From Poteriospumella lacustris (taxonomy: Eukaryota; Sar; Chrysophyceae; Chromulinales; Dinobryaceae), in contig SMOI01000087.1 in NCBI GenBank assembly GCA_008000375.1, positions 7,682 through 71,681 of the forward strand: a stretch of DNA of 64,000 nucleotides. The letters run 5' to 3'. How positions within the stretch are numbered: the stretch's first letter is position 1; each line of letters opens with the position of its first letter. The position numbers and the translations under genes are program-made. Under the pieces are notes generated by a model. That model was not told where the DNA came from. It was given only the letters and a program-made list of their open reading frames with translations, and made no database searches. Below are positions 30,059 to 39,300 of this stretch, in pieces.

Positions 30059-31900
30059 TTAGTAAATCACATTGGACAGCAGACGCAGCAGGTCGTCAAT
30101 GGCAAGGAACTCATTGAATTCGGGGACTTTCTCCTCCTCAACTGCGTATTGGATCATTAAGATATGCTTGCAGTATTTCCCACCGTGCTTGTCGTGATGC
30201 ACCAGGGGCTTCATCGACAACAAGTTGAAGAAATGCGAACGATCCTGACGCACATTGGTGATCCCCACCTTCAAGGCATGAAGATCGTGCAACGCCGATT
30301 GGATTTTGGTGACTTGACTCAGTTCGGAGTACTTTCGGTCCTGGAGAATATGGCAGGAATGGCCAAGCGCTTGTTCACGCGAATACAAAGTCAAGCGCTC
30401 GAAGGCGGTGTTCACGTAGACAAGTGGATGTCGTAGAACGGTCTTGTTGGCGACTCCTCCATTATTCGCGATAGGGGAATCGAAGTCTTGAGACGTTTGC
30501 TTGGAGGACAAGTTCACGGACAGCGAGGTCGCGGTGACGGAGCTTTCCATCTTTCGAGACGGCTTCTTGATGATTAAGTCTTCGTCAGGTTGACCATCAT
30601 CGCCATTGAGTACTCGGGTATGAGAGCGCTGATGAGGTAAAACGTGCTGAGCAACAGAAACGCTGATGGGGAGCTCGTCCAAGGTCTGGAGCAGAGCGCG
30701 CAACCAGTCGGTGGATCGCAACATATCATCGAGCTCTCCGACGTTGACCACATCAAGAACTTCGTGAATGATACGCTCCATGCGGGCAGATTCGTTCAAA
30801 GGTTCAGAAGAAGGAGCAGGGGCGCTAGGGGTCACGGCAGCAGTCAATGGTGCTGTAGAACCATTCGCTGTGGACGTACCAATTCGACCGGCTGCAGGCG
30901 ACTCCCGCGCTTCCGATGATGGCTGCTGAACAATAAGCGGCGTGATTCGGGTAGTCGGCGGGGAAGATGGAGGAGGAGAAACAGGATCGCTTGCATGGTC
31001 ATGTTCACGACCAGTAGCGGGCAGAGTATTCGTTGGAGTAGCGTCAGCAGCAGTCCCGTCACTTTGCTCGCCGGTGACCAATGGTCGAATGGCATCAACG
31101 GTCTGACCGGCAAAATATCGGCGATTTTGATTGGTAACAGATACCATCAATCCATTCATCAGAACGGACATTGTCGAGGATCGTCTCTCAGGCTTTCGAT
31201 TGTGGGGCAGATTGCAGGCAGTATTCTGACCGTCACCCTCAACGTTGTCCGCACTATGGACAACGTATCTTCCACTATTTCCGCCTCTTCTTCTGCGACG
31301 ATCGCTATTATTTTCGATCAATGCTAACGAAGACACATCCGGCTGTCTGGGACTATTCTGACCACTGCTCAATGGTCTCGCATCTGCCCACTCCAAGAAC
31401 TCAGTGCTGATGAGGAATTGAGGCAAAACTCCAGCCACTAAGAAGATGATAAAGCTCTCTGCCAGAGCCAATAAGGGGTCTTGCTTCGGTAACGGCACTG
31501 CTTCGCCGCTGCGGGCAGTTTGTGCGTGAGACATCGTCGATTCACTGCGCGAATTCATGGACAAAGATCTCTTCGAGCGAAACATTTCGGATTTCGCGCG
31601 GTACAAAGCCGCCGCGTTCTCGCGATGAGTCTGTTGCATCCTTTCTGAATTCAGAGCGGCATGGGCGGCCAAAATTCGGCCTTCAGGTAAATCAAAAGCG
31701 GTACTGCTGGTGAGACCCAACCGCTGACGCTCCAAATATTTCGGGAGCCACGCCTTGCCCAACAGAAATCGAACGAAAGCTTGTCGCATTTCTCCACTGC
31801 AGCAAACAATATCTGCTGCGTGAAGAAGAGCTTCCGATATGATGGGGGATTCATATGGATCATATTGATCTGGTACAAATGAACAGCAAGCGCCACCCAT
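30059..31900 (-). CDS. LOV-domain protein with RGS-like helical region and N-terminal lipid-anchor motif
   Basis: 613 residues from ATG at 31900, no intron. It begins MGGACCSF: Gly2 fits myristoylation and Cys5/Cys6 palmitoylation. Residues ~20-60 (MRQAFVRFLLGKAWLPKYLER) and ~150-180 (SFIIFLVAGVLPQFLISTEFLEW) resemble the start and end of an RGS fold; this is a weak match. After a Pro/Ser/Thr-rich linker comes a helix (LRSTDWLRALLQTLDELP) and a LOV domain (about 490-595): PLVYVNTAFERLT, then GHSCHILQD with the flavin-adduct Cys at residue 516, NVRQDRSHFFNLLSMKPLV with the flavin-contacting Asn residues, and ILMIQY with the Gln that switches on light. The Arg after Cys is His here. Such domains form a blue-light-driven cysteinyl-FMN adduct. 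Fungal RGS-LOV proteins and brown-algal helmchrome pair the same two domain types. It is divergent from plastid translocator 2. Confidence 0.8.
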   Translation of the reverse strand: MGGACCSFVPDQYDPYESPIISEALLHAADIVCCSGEMRQAFVRFLLGKAWLPKYLERQRLGLTSSTAFDLPEGRILAAHAALNSERMQQTHRENAAALYRAKSEMFRSKRSLSMNSRSESTMSHAQTARSGEAVPLPKQDPLLALAESFIIFLVAGVLPQFLISTEFLEWADARPLSSGQNSPRQPDVSSLALIENNSDRRRRRGGNSGRYVVHSADNVEGDGQNTACNLPHNRKPERRSSTMSVLMNGLMVSVTNQNRRYFAGQTVDAIRPLVTGEQSDGTAADATPTNTLPATGREHDHASDPVSPPPSSPPTTRITPLIVQQPSSEARESPAAGRIGTSTANGSTAPLTAAVTPSAPAPSSEPLNESARMERIIHEVLDVVNVGELDDMLRSTDWLRALLQTLDELPISVSVAQHVLPHQRSHTRVLNGDDGQPDEDLIIKKPSRKMESSVTATSLSVNLSSKQTSQDFDSPIANNGGVANKTVLRHPLVYVNTAFERLTLYSREQALGHSCHILQDRKYSELSQVTKIQSALHDLHALKVGITNVRQDRSHFFNLLSMKPLVHHDKHGGKYCKHILMIQYAVEEEKVPEFNEFLAIDDLLRLLSNVIY

Positions 31901-32301
31901 TTTTCCTTCCAGTTATTGTTTTTGCGGAATGAGAAGCTTAGAATAAAAAAAATTAAGACTTTTGGTCTTTCCAATATAAAGCAGAGGGAGTGACGAAAAA
32001 ATTCCCTTGATTAATACTACTTGTGATGTTGGCGTATTCTGATTGACCATCGCTTCTGCGAGTCGAAGCAGCGATAAAAATACGCCAGCAGGGCGAACCG
32101 ACCGACGAAGCAGTGCCCATCGTGCGAGTTGCCGGTTGCAGCAGCAACTTGAAGCAGAGCGACACAGCAGAGGAGGCTGCACGGTGAGACGAAGGTGAGA
32201 AAACTTCGGCCGAATCAGACCGATTGTTATTGATTCATACACAAATTTTATGGGGTCGGTGACCTTTGTTCATCAAATCATTGCAATCCAAGGTCATAGA
32301 A
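31901..32301. promoter_or_regulatory. shared divergent promoter of LOV gene and plastid translocator
   Basis: 401 bp between the start codons of the LOV gene (minus) and translocator 2 (plus). It must contain both promoters. No motif can be named; an AT-rich block lies at about 31940-31980. Confidence 0.55.
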
Positions 32302-33471
32302 ATGCAGAAACTCGTTGTATGTACACTTGTTGCATTGCTCGCTTCTGTTAGTGCATTTCATTCCCATGGACTAGCCCAGCGATCGATCGTCAGCGCGCAA
32401 TTGGCCTCATTGACACGGGTTCATCCAAGGTCTTTGTCATCTTTACCTAAGAGCCAAGAACATCAAAGGGAATTCCCTTCCTTCTCTTTGCAATCGGAGA
32501 CCGTCTCCCCATTATGTGCTGCGACTAGAAGTGTCCAACAACCATCCAACGGTCTGTTGGAGACGCTCAAAATCGGTAGCTTATTCGGTTTGTGGTATGT
32601 CCTCAACATCGGATACAATGTGTATAATAAGAAAGTTTTGAATATGGTACCTAACTTGGTGTACACCATCGCTCTGCTGCAATTGGTTATCGGTTGGTTT
32701 TACATTTTCCCTGTGTGGACTCTGAAGATCCGACCAGCCCCTGAACTGACTGGTGATGAAGTTAAGAGCCTTCTTCCGGTTGCAGTAATGCATACCTTGA
32801 CACATTTGGGAGCAGTTGTTTCTCTTGGCGCCGGAGCAGTAAGCTTTACACACATTGTCAAAGCCGCTGAACCCGCTGTTTCCGCCGCCATTTCAGCAAT
32901 ATTCTTGAAGCAATTTCTTCCTTGGCAAGTGTACGCTTCTCTTGTACCAGTTATGGGAGGAGTTGCCTTAGCTTCAGCAAAGGAATTGTCTTTTACATGG
33001 TTGAGTTTCACGGCGGCTATGATATCGAACGTCGCCTCTGCCATGCGCGGAATTGTGGGGAAGAAAACCATGACGAAACCAGTCGGTAAAAATATGGATG
33101 CTGCGAATGTGTATGGAGTGATGACCATCTTGTCGACTCTTATGGTGTTGCCAGTGGCTTTGTGGCTCGAAGGAAGCCAGTTGTTGCCCACATGGAAGGC
33201 GATTGTGAAAGCTGGAAACGCGAAAACGTTAGTGACCCAAACACTTTTGTCGGGTTTCTTTTACTACCTGTACAACGAAGTTGCTTTCTTGGCGTTGGAT
33301 AATGTTGCTCCTGTTACCCATGCAATTGGTAATACCATCAAGCGAGTGGTCATTATTGTTGCCTCTGTGGTCGTTTTCCGCACTCCCATGTCCATGCAAG
33401 GAGTGATTGGTTCAACCATCGCCATTCTTGGAGTTCTTTTGTATTCTTTGGCCAAGAATAAGTTCAAATAA
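32302..33471 (+). CDS. plastid triose-phosphate/phosphate translocator with bipartite presequence
   Basis: 389 residues from ATG at 32302, no intron. Residues 1-19 are a signal peptide (MQKLVVCTLVALLASVSA) with predicted cleavage before FHSHGLAQR, i.e. Phe at +1 followed by a basic, Ser-rich stretch up to about residue 90. This signal-plus-transit layout with Phe at +1 directs proteins across the membranes of complex red plastids in stramenopiles, cryptophytes and haptophytes. The mature part is a ~10-helix phosphate translocator with substrate-site residues conserved: HTLTHLG, THIVKAAEP, FYYLYNEV and NTIKRVVII. Inner-envelope location is inferred. It shares a promoter region with the LOV gene and is followed by the seryl-tRNA synthetase. 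Confidence 0.9.
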   Translation: MQKLVVCTLVALLASVSAFHSHGLAQRSIVSAQLASLTRVHPRSLSSLPKSQEHQREFPSFSLQSETVSPLCAATRSVQQPSNGLLETLKIGSLFGLWYVLNIGYNVYNKKVLNMVPNLVYTIALLQLVIGWFYIFPVWTLKIRPAPELTGDEVKSLLPVAVMHTLTHLGAVVSLGAGAVSFTHIVKAAEPAVSAAISAIFLKQFLPWQVYASLVPVMGGVALASAKELSFTWLSFTAAMISNVASAMRGIVGKKTMTKPVGKNMDAANVYGVMTILSTLMVLPVALWLEGSQLLPTWKAIVKAGNAKTLVTQTLLSGFFYYLYNEVAFLALDNVAPVTHAIGNTIKRVVIIVASVVVFRTPMSMQGVIGSTIAILGVLLYSLAKNKFK

Positions 33472-33741
33472 GCTCACAGTTGATCGTTAGATTCTTCTAT
33501 CTACGTCCCTTATTCTCGTTTGCCTCTCCGCTTCACCTTTTTTCTTAAGTCTTGCGTCGATTTTGTGCTCCGAACTGTAGACGTTAATTTACCGCCTAAT
33601 ATGGATTTTCAACTCTAAATGTTGCGTACAATCGTTGCGAGGCGAGCGAAGTTTCTCTCGGTCTACGATTCCAGATTCTTCCGAACGCAATGGGCAATTT
33701 GAACGAACCTTTGAGCCTGAAACCAGTTTCGAAAGCATCGA

Positions 33742-35313
33742 ATGCTATCTGCACGAAAGAAAGCTTTGGTTGTGCTATTTCTCGTGAATTTGGTCGCAAT
33801 GTGGTCTTTGCAAATATCTCGTGCATCGCGAGGAGTCCGTGCTGTCAGGGCATTGCAGAGTCATCTCTTTTCGACTGCAGAAAGGACAAGGGCTCCCTCA
33901 AATCATCTTTCATTAGATTTGAGTTTGGCTGGAAACCATCCCGAGATAATATTGGCTCACCTCAATTCTCGCTCGTCTGATGGATCTCTTATGATTGCGG
34001 TGAAGCAGCTCACGGAGCTGAAGGAAAAGCGGAAACAGTCTATCGTTCATGGAGATGAGGCGCGAGCAAAAAGAAAGACCCTCAGTAAGGATATTGGCTC
34101 CTTTATGAAGGCAAATAAGAGGGAAGAAGCGGAGCATTTGAAGCGACAAGTTGAAGAGGCGAATAAACAAGCCGAGGAAGCTGATAGGGCTCTGGAGGTG
34201 ATTGACAGAGACATCAACCATATTTTCAGCCTGATTCCCAATCTTTTGGATGACCGAGTTCCAGAGGGAAAAGATGATAGTGACAATAAGATCGTTCATT
34301 CTTGGAACGAAGATAAACGGAAGATTGGCGAGGGCTATTTGTGGCATGATGAGTTGGCTGTTGGTCTTGGAGGCATAGACCATGACGGCGCCGCTCGAAT
34401 TTCTGGAACAAGATTTTCCGTATTAGTGGGTCCTCTTGCTCGTCTTGAAAGGGCGCTTATTCAATATTTTCTCGACTTTCACAGTGACCGCGGATACACT
34501 GAAGTTTCAGTCCCATATATCGTGTCGCGTTCAACGTTGCAAGGCACTGGACAGCTTCCAAAATTCGAAGACGATTTGTTTCAAGTGAATCATAAAATTA
34601 TTGGAGAGGATGCGTTTTTAATTCCGACTGCTGAAGTGCCAGTCACAAATTTGTTCCGGGATCAAATATTGGACGTGTCATCTTTGCCAATAAAACTTGC
34701 CTGCCATTCTCCCTCGTTCCGTGCTGAAGCCGGATCTAGCGGACGAGATACGCGTGGTCTACTTCGACAGCATCAATTCCAAAAGGTGGAGCTCGTCAAG
34801 CTTTGTACGCCTGAAAAGTCAGTCGAAGAGCACGAAGCGCTAACACAGGACGCAGAAGATCTTTTGCGAAGCTTGGATTTGCCTTTCCGCCGCATGATGC
34901 TCTGTTCAGGAGATACGGGATTTTCGGCCAGAATATGCTACGATTTGGAAGTGTGGTTGCCGGGACAGCAGGCATATCGCGAAATTTCCTCTTGTTCGCA
35001 TTGCTATGATTTTCAATCGAGGCGAATGATGCTACGCTACCGAGATTCCGAGAAATTTAAGGGCACCGCCTACCTCCACACAATCAATGGCTCTGGACTT
35101 GCAGTTGGTAGAGCACTAATTGCTGTGTTGGAAAACCATCAAAATTCTGATGGTTCAATTGACATTCCAGAAGTGCTTCGGCCGTACATGAACAATATGC
35201 GTCGCCTTTATCCATTGAAGAAGATAGAAAGCCTCAGAGGCGATTCTTCGGAGCAATCGAAAGTTGCAGCTTATCACAACGCGAATTTACGCGGTAATGA
35301 AGGGCACTTGTAG
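33742..35313 (+). CDS. seryl-tRNA synthetase, organellar type
   Basis: 523 residues from ATG at 33742. It charges tRNA-Ser with serine. Residues about 95-175 form the long antiparallel coiled coil that binds the tRNA variable arm. The class II catalytic core follows: TAEVPVTNL, motif 2 in SPSFRAEAGSSGRDTRGL with the conserved catalytic Arg, and motif 3 NGSGLAVGRALIAVLEN near residue 450. The bacterial style of the core suggests a plastid and/or mitochondrial enzyme. The N-terminus is hydrophobic (ALVVLFLVNLVAMW) and then rich in Arg/Ser, consistent with a targeting presequence, although cleavage is less clear than in translocator 2. Dual targeting to both organelles is common for such enzymes. 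It converges with the LRR gene. Confidence 0.9.
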   Translation: MLSARKKALVVLFLVNLVAMWSLQISRASRGVRAVRALQSHLFSTAERTRAPSNHLSLDLSLAGNHPEIILAHLNSRSSDGSLMIAVKQLTELKEKRKQSIVHGDEARAKRKTLSKDIGSFMKANKREEAEHLKRQVEEANKQAEEADRALEVIDRDINHIFSLIPNLLDDRVPEGKDDSDNKIVHSWNEDKRKIGEGYLWHDELAVGLGGIDHDGAARISGTRFSVLVGPLARLERALIQYFLDFHSDRGYTEVSVPYIVSRSTLQGTGQLPKFEDDLFQVNHKIIGEDAFLIPTAEVPVTNLFRDQILDVSSLPIKLACHSPSFRAEAGSSGRDTRGLLRQHQFQKVELVKLCTPEKSVEEHEALTQDAEDLLRSLDLPFRRMMLCSGDTGFSARICYDLEVWLPGQQAYREISSCSHCYDFQSRRMMLRYRDSEKFKGTAYLHTINGSGLAVGRALIAVLENHQNSDGSIDIPEVLRPYMNNMRRLYPLKKIESLRGDSSEQSKVAAYHNANLRGNEGHL

Positions 35314-36375
35314 TGAGGATAATTACTCATTTTTTGTTTGTAACGCCGTTTATGAGCGCAGTTTGGCCACCTTCTCACGCCTCCACAACCAATGAAATGA
35401 GAGTGTTTGTGCGACGCTCAGTCTCAGCTTTGCTTAGTTGGAAGAGCAAGGCCTCCAACTTCGTGGACTCACAACACATCTGTCTTAGCTGCAATTTTTC
35501 ATTTGGTGCGGTCGCTCAGACAGAGATACAGTACACCCAGAGACGTAACGCCTCACCTGAGTCGAAAACCGTTACAAAATTCGACCTTGGCTGCGACCAC
35601 TAAACCCTTTTGTATGAGGACCATTGTAGGCCCTCGGATATCACGTTCAAAGGAGAGGACATGAAAGATAGGCGGTCCTTGGTGGGGTTTTCCAGCACTT
35701 CGTGAGATCGCAAGAGGCATCTCTCATCGTCGCTGCTGCGGCAGCTGGTCCAATGAGAACCGCGAGGCGGAAAATCACTGACTCAGGAGATTCTGAAAAG
35801 TCTTTGAAGGAGACTTAAATCCCCGTTTCTTTTGTGAGGATGGGTCTGTACCGTATGGGGGAACGAAGTTCCATCATTTTCTCAGTTTTTCTTTGAGCAT
35901 GCGCAGCCTCGTCAAGGCGCACATTCACCAACGCTAATGGCTAATTCTGTTGTGATCTGGGACCACGACAACTCATCAACAGACTTTAACCCGCCAAATT
36001 TACACCAATACGCGAAGCGTGGTTGTGGGCGAATTATTGAACAGCAAAATGATGCACAAACAAGCCGGATGCGGCAATTGCCAACTGCAACAATTACCCT
36101 ATCAACATATAAAACCATAGTGTTGGACGTTTCCAACGTTTTTGACAACGTACATCTCCATGTGCACATTTTCTCAAACGATCTCAATTCGGAAAAGAAA
36201 ATTCCGTGACGCTATTACATTCGGTTGCACTCGACAAGTACACATCAACGCATGCACAAGTTCTATTGCGAACGACGGCGACTACTAGAGCAGCCAATAG
36301 TACTATGACACCTAATGCTAACACAAACACAACGCTGCGGTTTTACACTGGAATCCCACCAGCAGCGATCACAGC
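35314..36375. other. convergent intergenic region with tRNA-like remnant
   Basis: About 1.06 kb between the stops of the seryl-tRNA synthetase (plus) and the LRR gene (minus). Apart from the tRNA-like piece at 35421-35448 no gene is seen; short frames look random. Confidence 0.55.
35421..35448 (+). pseudogene. tRNA 5'-half remnant
   Basis: 28 bases resemble the first part of the tRNA-Tyr at 41986 (acceptor strand CTCAGCT, D-arm GCTTAGTTGGAAGAGC) with about four or five differences. No matching anticodon arm 3' side, T-arm or acceptor 3' strand follows, so it is probably a decayed or truncated tRNA copy. Confidence 0.45.
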
Positions 36376-39300
36376 TCAGCTCATGTGCAGCGCTGAACAC
36401 ACCTCCACCGCCTCCGAGCTAACTTCTCCCGATGGGTCGTTTGCCATTGAACTGTTGCTTTTCGACGAAGATCTGCTGTACAACGACGAGACTCGCATTT
36501 CCATCTCCCGCGGATGTCTTTCGCCCGACTCCTTCTGTCCATCGCGTTCCGCTTTTGGCGAATCCACATTTTGTTGACCACGCGGCGCAGATCGCCCCGC
36601 CAGCCAAACTTTAGAAAGTCTCCGTCCAGCCCACAGCGACCATCCCACCCAGTGTGGCATCAGTGCCACGACTACGAACACCCACACTGCACCGACTGCA
36701 CCCGCGTCACGACCTAGGATGTCGTACAGTGCGAAGCCCCACAGCAGCGCCGAGTATCCCAGCACCGACCGCAGCTCCCCGGCCACACGCGGCACGACCT
36801 CGCTGTATGCTTCCTCTAGTTGCTGCGTCGTGCGCTCCAGGCGCTGAGCGTAGTCTGCCGACACTGCCACGCCGGACTCACCGCCAACCTCCGCCAGCCG
36901 TTGCCGGTGTTGCCGCCACACGTCCAGCATCCACTTCGTCGTCCACAAGTCCGTCGCCCCGCCGACCAGCGCCAGAAGCCCCAGCAGCGGGAACAACAGG
37001 CCGAACGACAGCCCGACGGCCACGTCCATCACCAGCCGCAGGTACAGCGTCTCCGCACTCACGCGCACCTGCCGCGCGTCGTCCGGAAAGTACTGCCGCA
37101 GCAGCTCCATGTTCGTCAGAGCCAGCGCGTCCGCGTCTGCGCCGCCCGCACCCACCTCCATGTCCACCAGACGGTAGAGTGGCGGCAGCAACCGACTCAC
37201 GACCCAAAACGCCCAGTGCGACCCGCCGAACCGCGCGTATACCCACAGCTGCCACCGCTTCAGCAGCACCCACAGAGCCGGCACCACGAAAACACCGATC
37301 GCGTATCGGTACACAAACACGTGCACAAAGGCCTCCAGCAAGGAGAAGCTGCACTGGAAGTTGTACGCGAAGCCCGCCTGGAAGTTCACCGTCGACGCCT
37401 CGCCATTGCTGAACGTCGAGATGATCACCATGTCGTAGTTACCGCCGGCCAGCACCGACCCGCTGTTGTACGTCGCTTGCAGCTCCTCGTACGACATGCA
37501 CGGAAACGCAACAAGCGGAATGGGCGAACCGGTGGATTCGATGACGTAGTAGAAGATCCAGTAACACGTTCCGCCCGCCACCGCGTAGGTGTCGGACGGG
37601 ATGCGACTGAACGCGTACTGGAAGCAGTTCGGCGACACGAGGCTCTCCGTCAGGATGGGCGACACAATCAGGTTGAACATTGCCACGCCTGCCAGCAGCG
37701 ATGCCACCGTCGTCGGCCGCAGCTGCGCCGTCATCACGTGCGCGTGCTTCAACACGAGGACGTTCAGTCCGCCGTTCCACACCAGCTTGAACAGCGCCAT
37801 CGCCACGATCACCGCCGTCAGGCGCGACAGTGACAGCCGCAGTGTCGTTGCGTAGACGTAAAGCATGTTCACCGCAAATACCGGCACTGCGTGCAGTACC
37901 ACCACCGCCAACACTGACAGCGCAGTCAGTAGTGACAGAGCCACCGGGCCTGACGTCACATCCCCGCGCCGCGGTTCCGCCACAACCTCGGACGCTGCTG
38001 GCCCGGTACTTGGCTCCGCCGCCGATTTCGATGCCGGGCGGTCCCCTACCAGCCGGTCGCGCGCCGTGAGCACCAACAAAGTGCACAGCAGCAGCCACAC
38101 CAGCAGCAGCCCCGTCGCCGTCGCGCCGCGCTGCAACGACAGTGCCACCACCCAGATGTACAGGTCCGCGTATGTGCTCGTTGTCACCGCCAGCGTCGCA
38201 TACAGCACCATCGATGCCAGCAACAGCGTCGCCAACGCCACACCGTGAGCCGCGAATGTCCGCTGCTGCCAGACGCTCCGCCGTACCTCCCGCCACTCCG
38301 CCACCCACCACTGCTGCAAGGAGCGTCGCTCGTGCGACAGGCACCCATACGCACACAGCACCGCGGCCGTCAGCACAGCCAGCAACACTGCCACCAGCAG
38401 CGACAGGTTAGTACTCGACGAGCCGCACGTGTACGTCGCCGCCTCCGGGTCGTTCACGGGACTGTTCGCCGTTTGCGTCAGGCTGCCCGCTGCGCACGAA
38501 AACATGTTCCCATCCAATACGTCGATGTTCACCGCGTCCACCCAGCTCGCCGGCAGCTCGCCCGACAGCATGTTCACCTGCAGCGACACCTTCGCCTCCG
38601 CGTCTCGCGCGTAGTGATCCGTCGCCGTCGCCGACAGGCTACCCGCCAGACGGTTAAACGACAGATCCAGCAGCTGCAGGTCCGCACGTAGCAGCGCCAC
38701 TGGGATCGACCCTGTAAGTTCGTTATGCGACAAATCCAGACCCTGCAGCGCCTTCGACAGGTTCACGGCGCTCGGAATCGACCCGCGCAGGGCGTTGCCC
38801 GACAGCGCCACGAACGACAGCTGTGGCAGCGACAATATGCAACCTGGCAGCGTCCCGACCACCGCTGCCTCCTCCAAGTACGACGAGTACACATGCCACG
38901 ATGCTGGAAAGGCCACCACGTCGGAGCGACACTGAGGCGCCGCTTGCAGCCCCGAGAGGAGCACTTCCGACATGCCCTCGTTCGCGCATAGCGCTTCGCC
39001 CGGCAGCGTCCCCGTCAGACAGTTCTGCGTCAGAATGAGCGCGGCCCACCGCCCGTTCTGCAGGCTGCGCGTCGGCAGCGACCCGGTGAACTGGTTGTAC
39101 GCCGCGTTGAACACCAGTCCGCTCGCCGTTGATGCCGCAAAAACGTCCTCCACCGACCCAGTCAGCGCGTTGTCCGTCAGCACCAGCTCCTGCAGCAGCG
39201 GCAGATCACTGAACAGCCCCTCGATGGGGCCCGTCAGCTGCAGACTCGACGCCACGAAGCTCGTCAGCGCCTTGCACCGCGACAGGAACGCCGGCAGCCG

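Noticed and set aside
35421-35600. A working tRNA-Trp (CCA) or tRNA-Tyr with a long intron starting at 35421
   Set aside because: A CCA triplet lies where an anticodon could be, but no 3' anticodon strand, T-arm or acceptor complement fits downstream, so only a remnant is reported.
36820-37833. 337-codon plus-strand frame opposite the LRR gene
   Set aside because: Shadow of GC-rich coding on the other strand; the peptide is Arg/His/Gln-rich without any domain.
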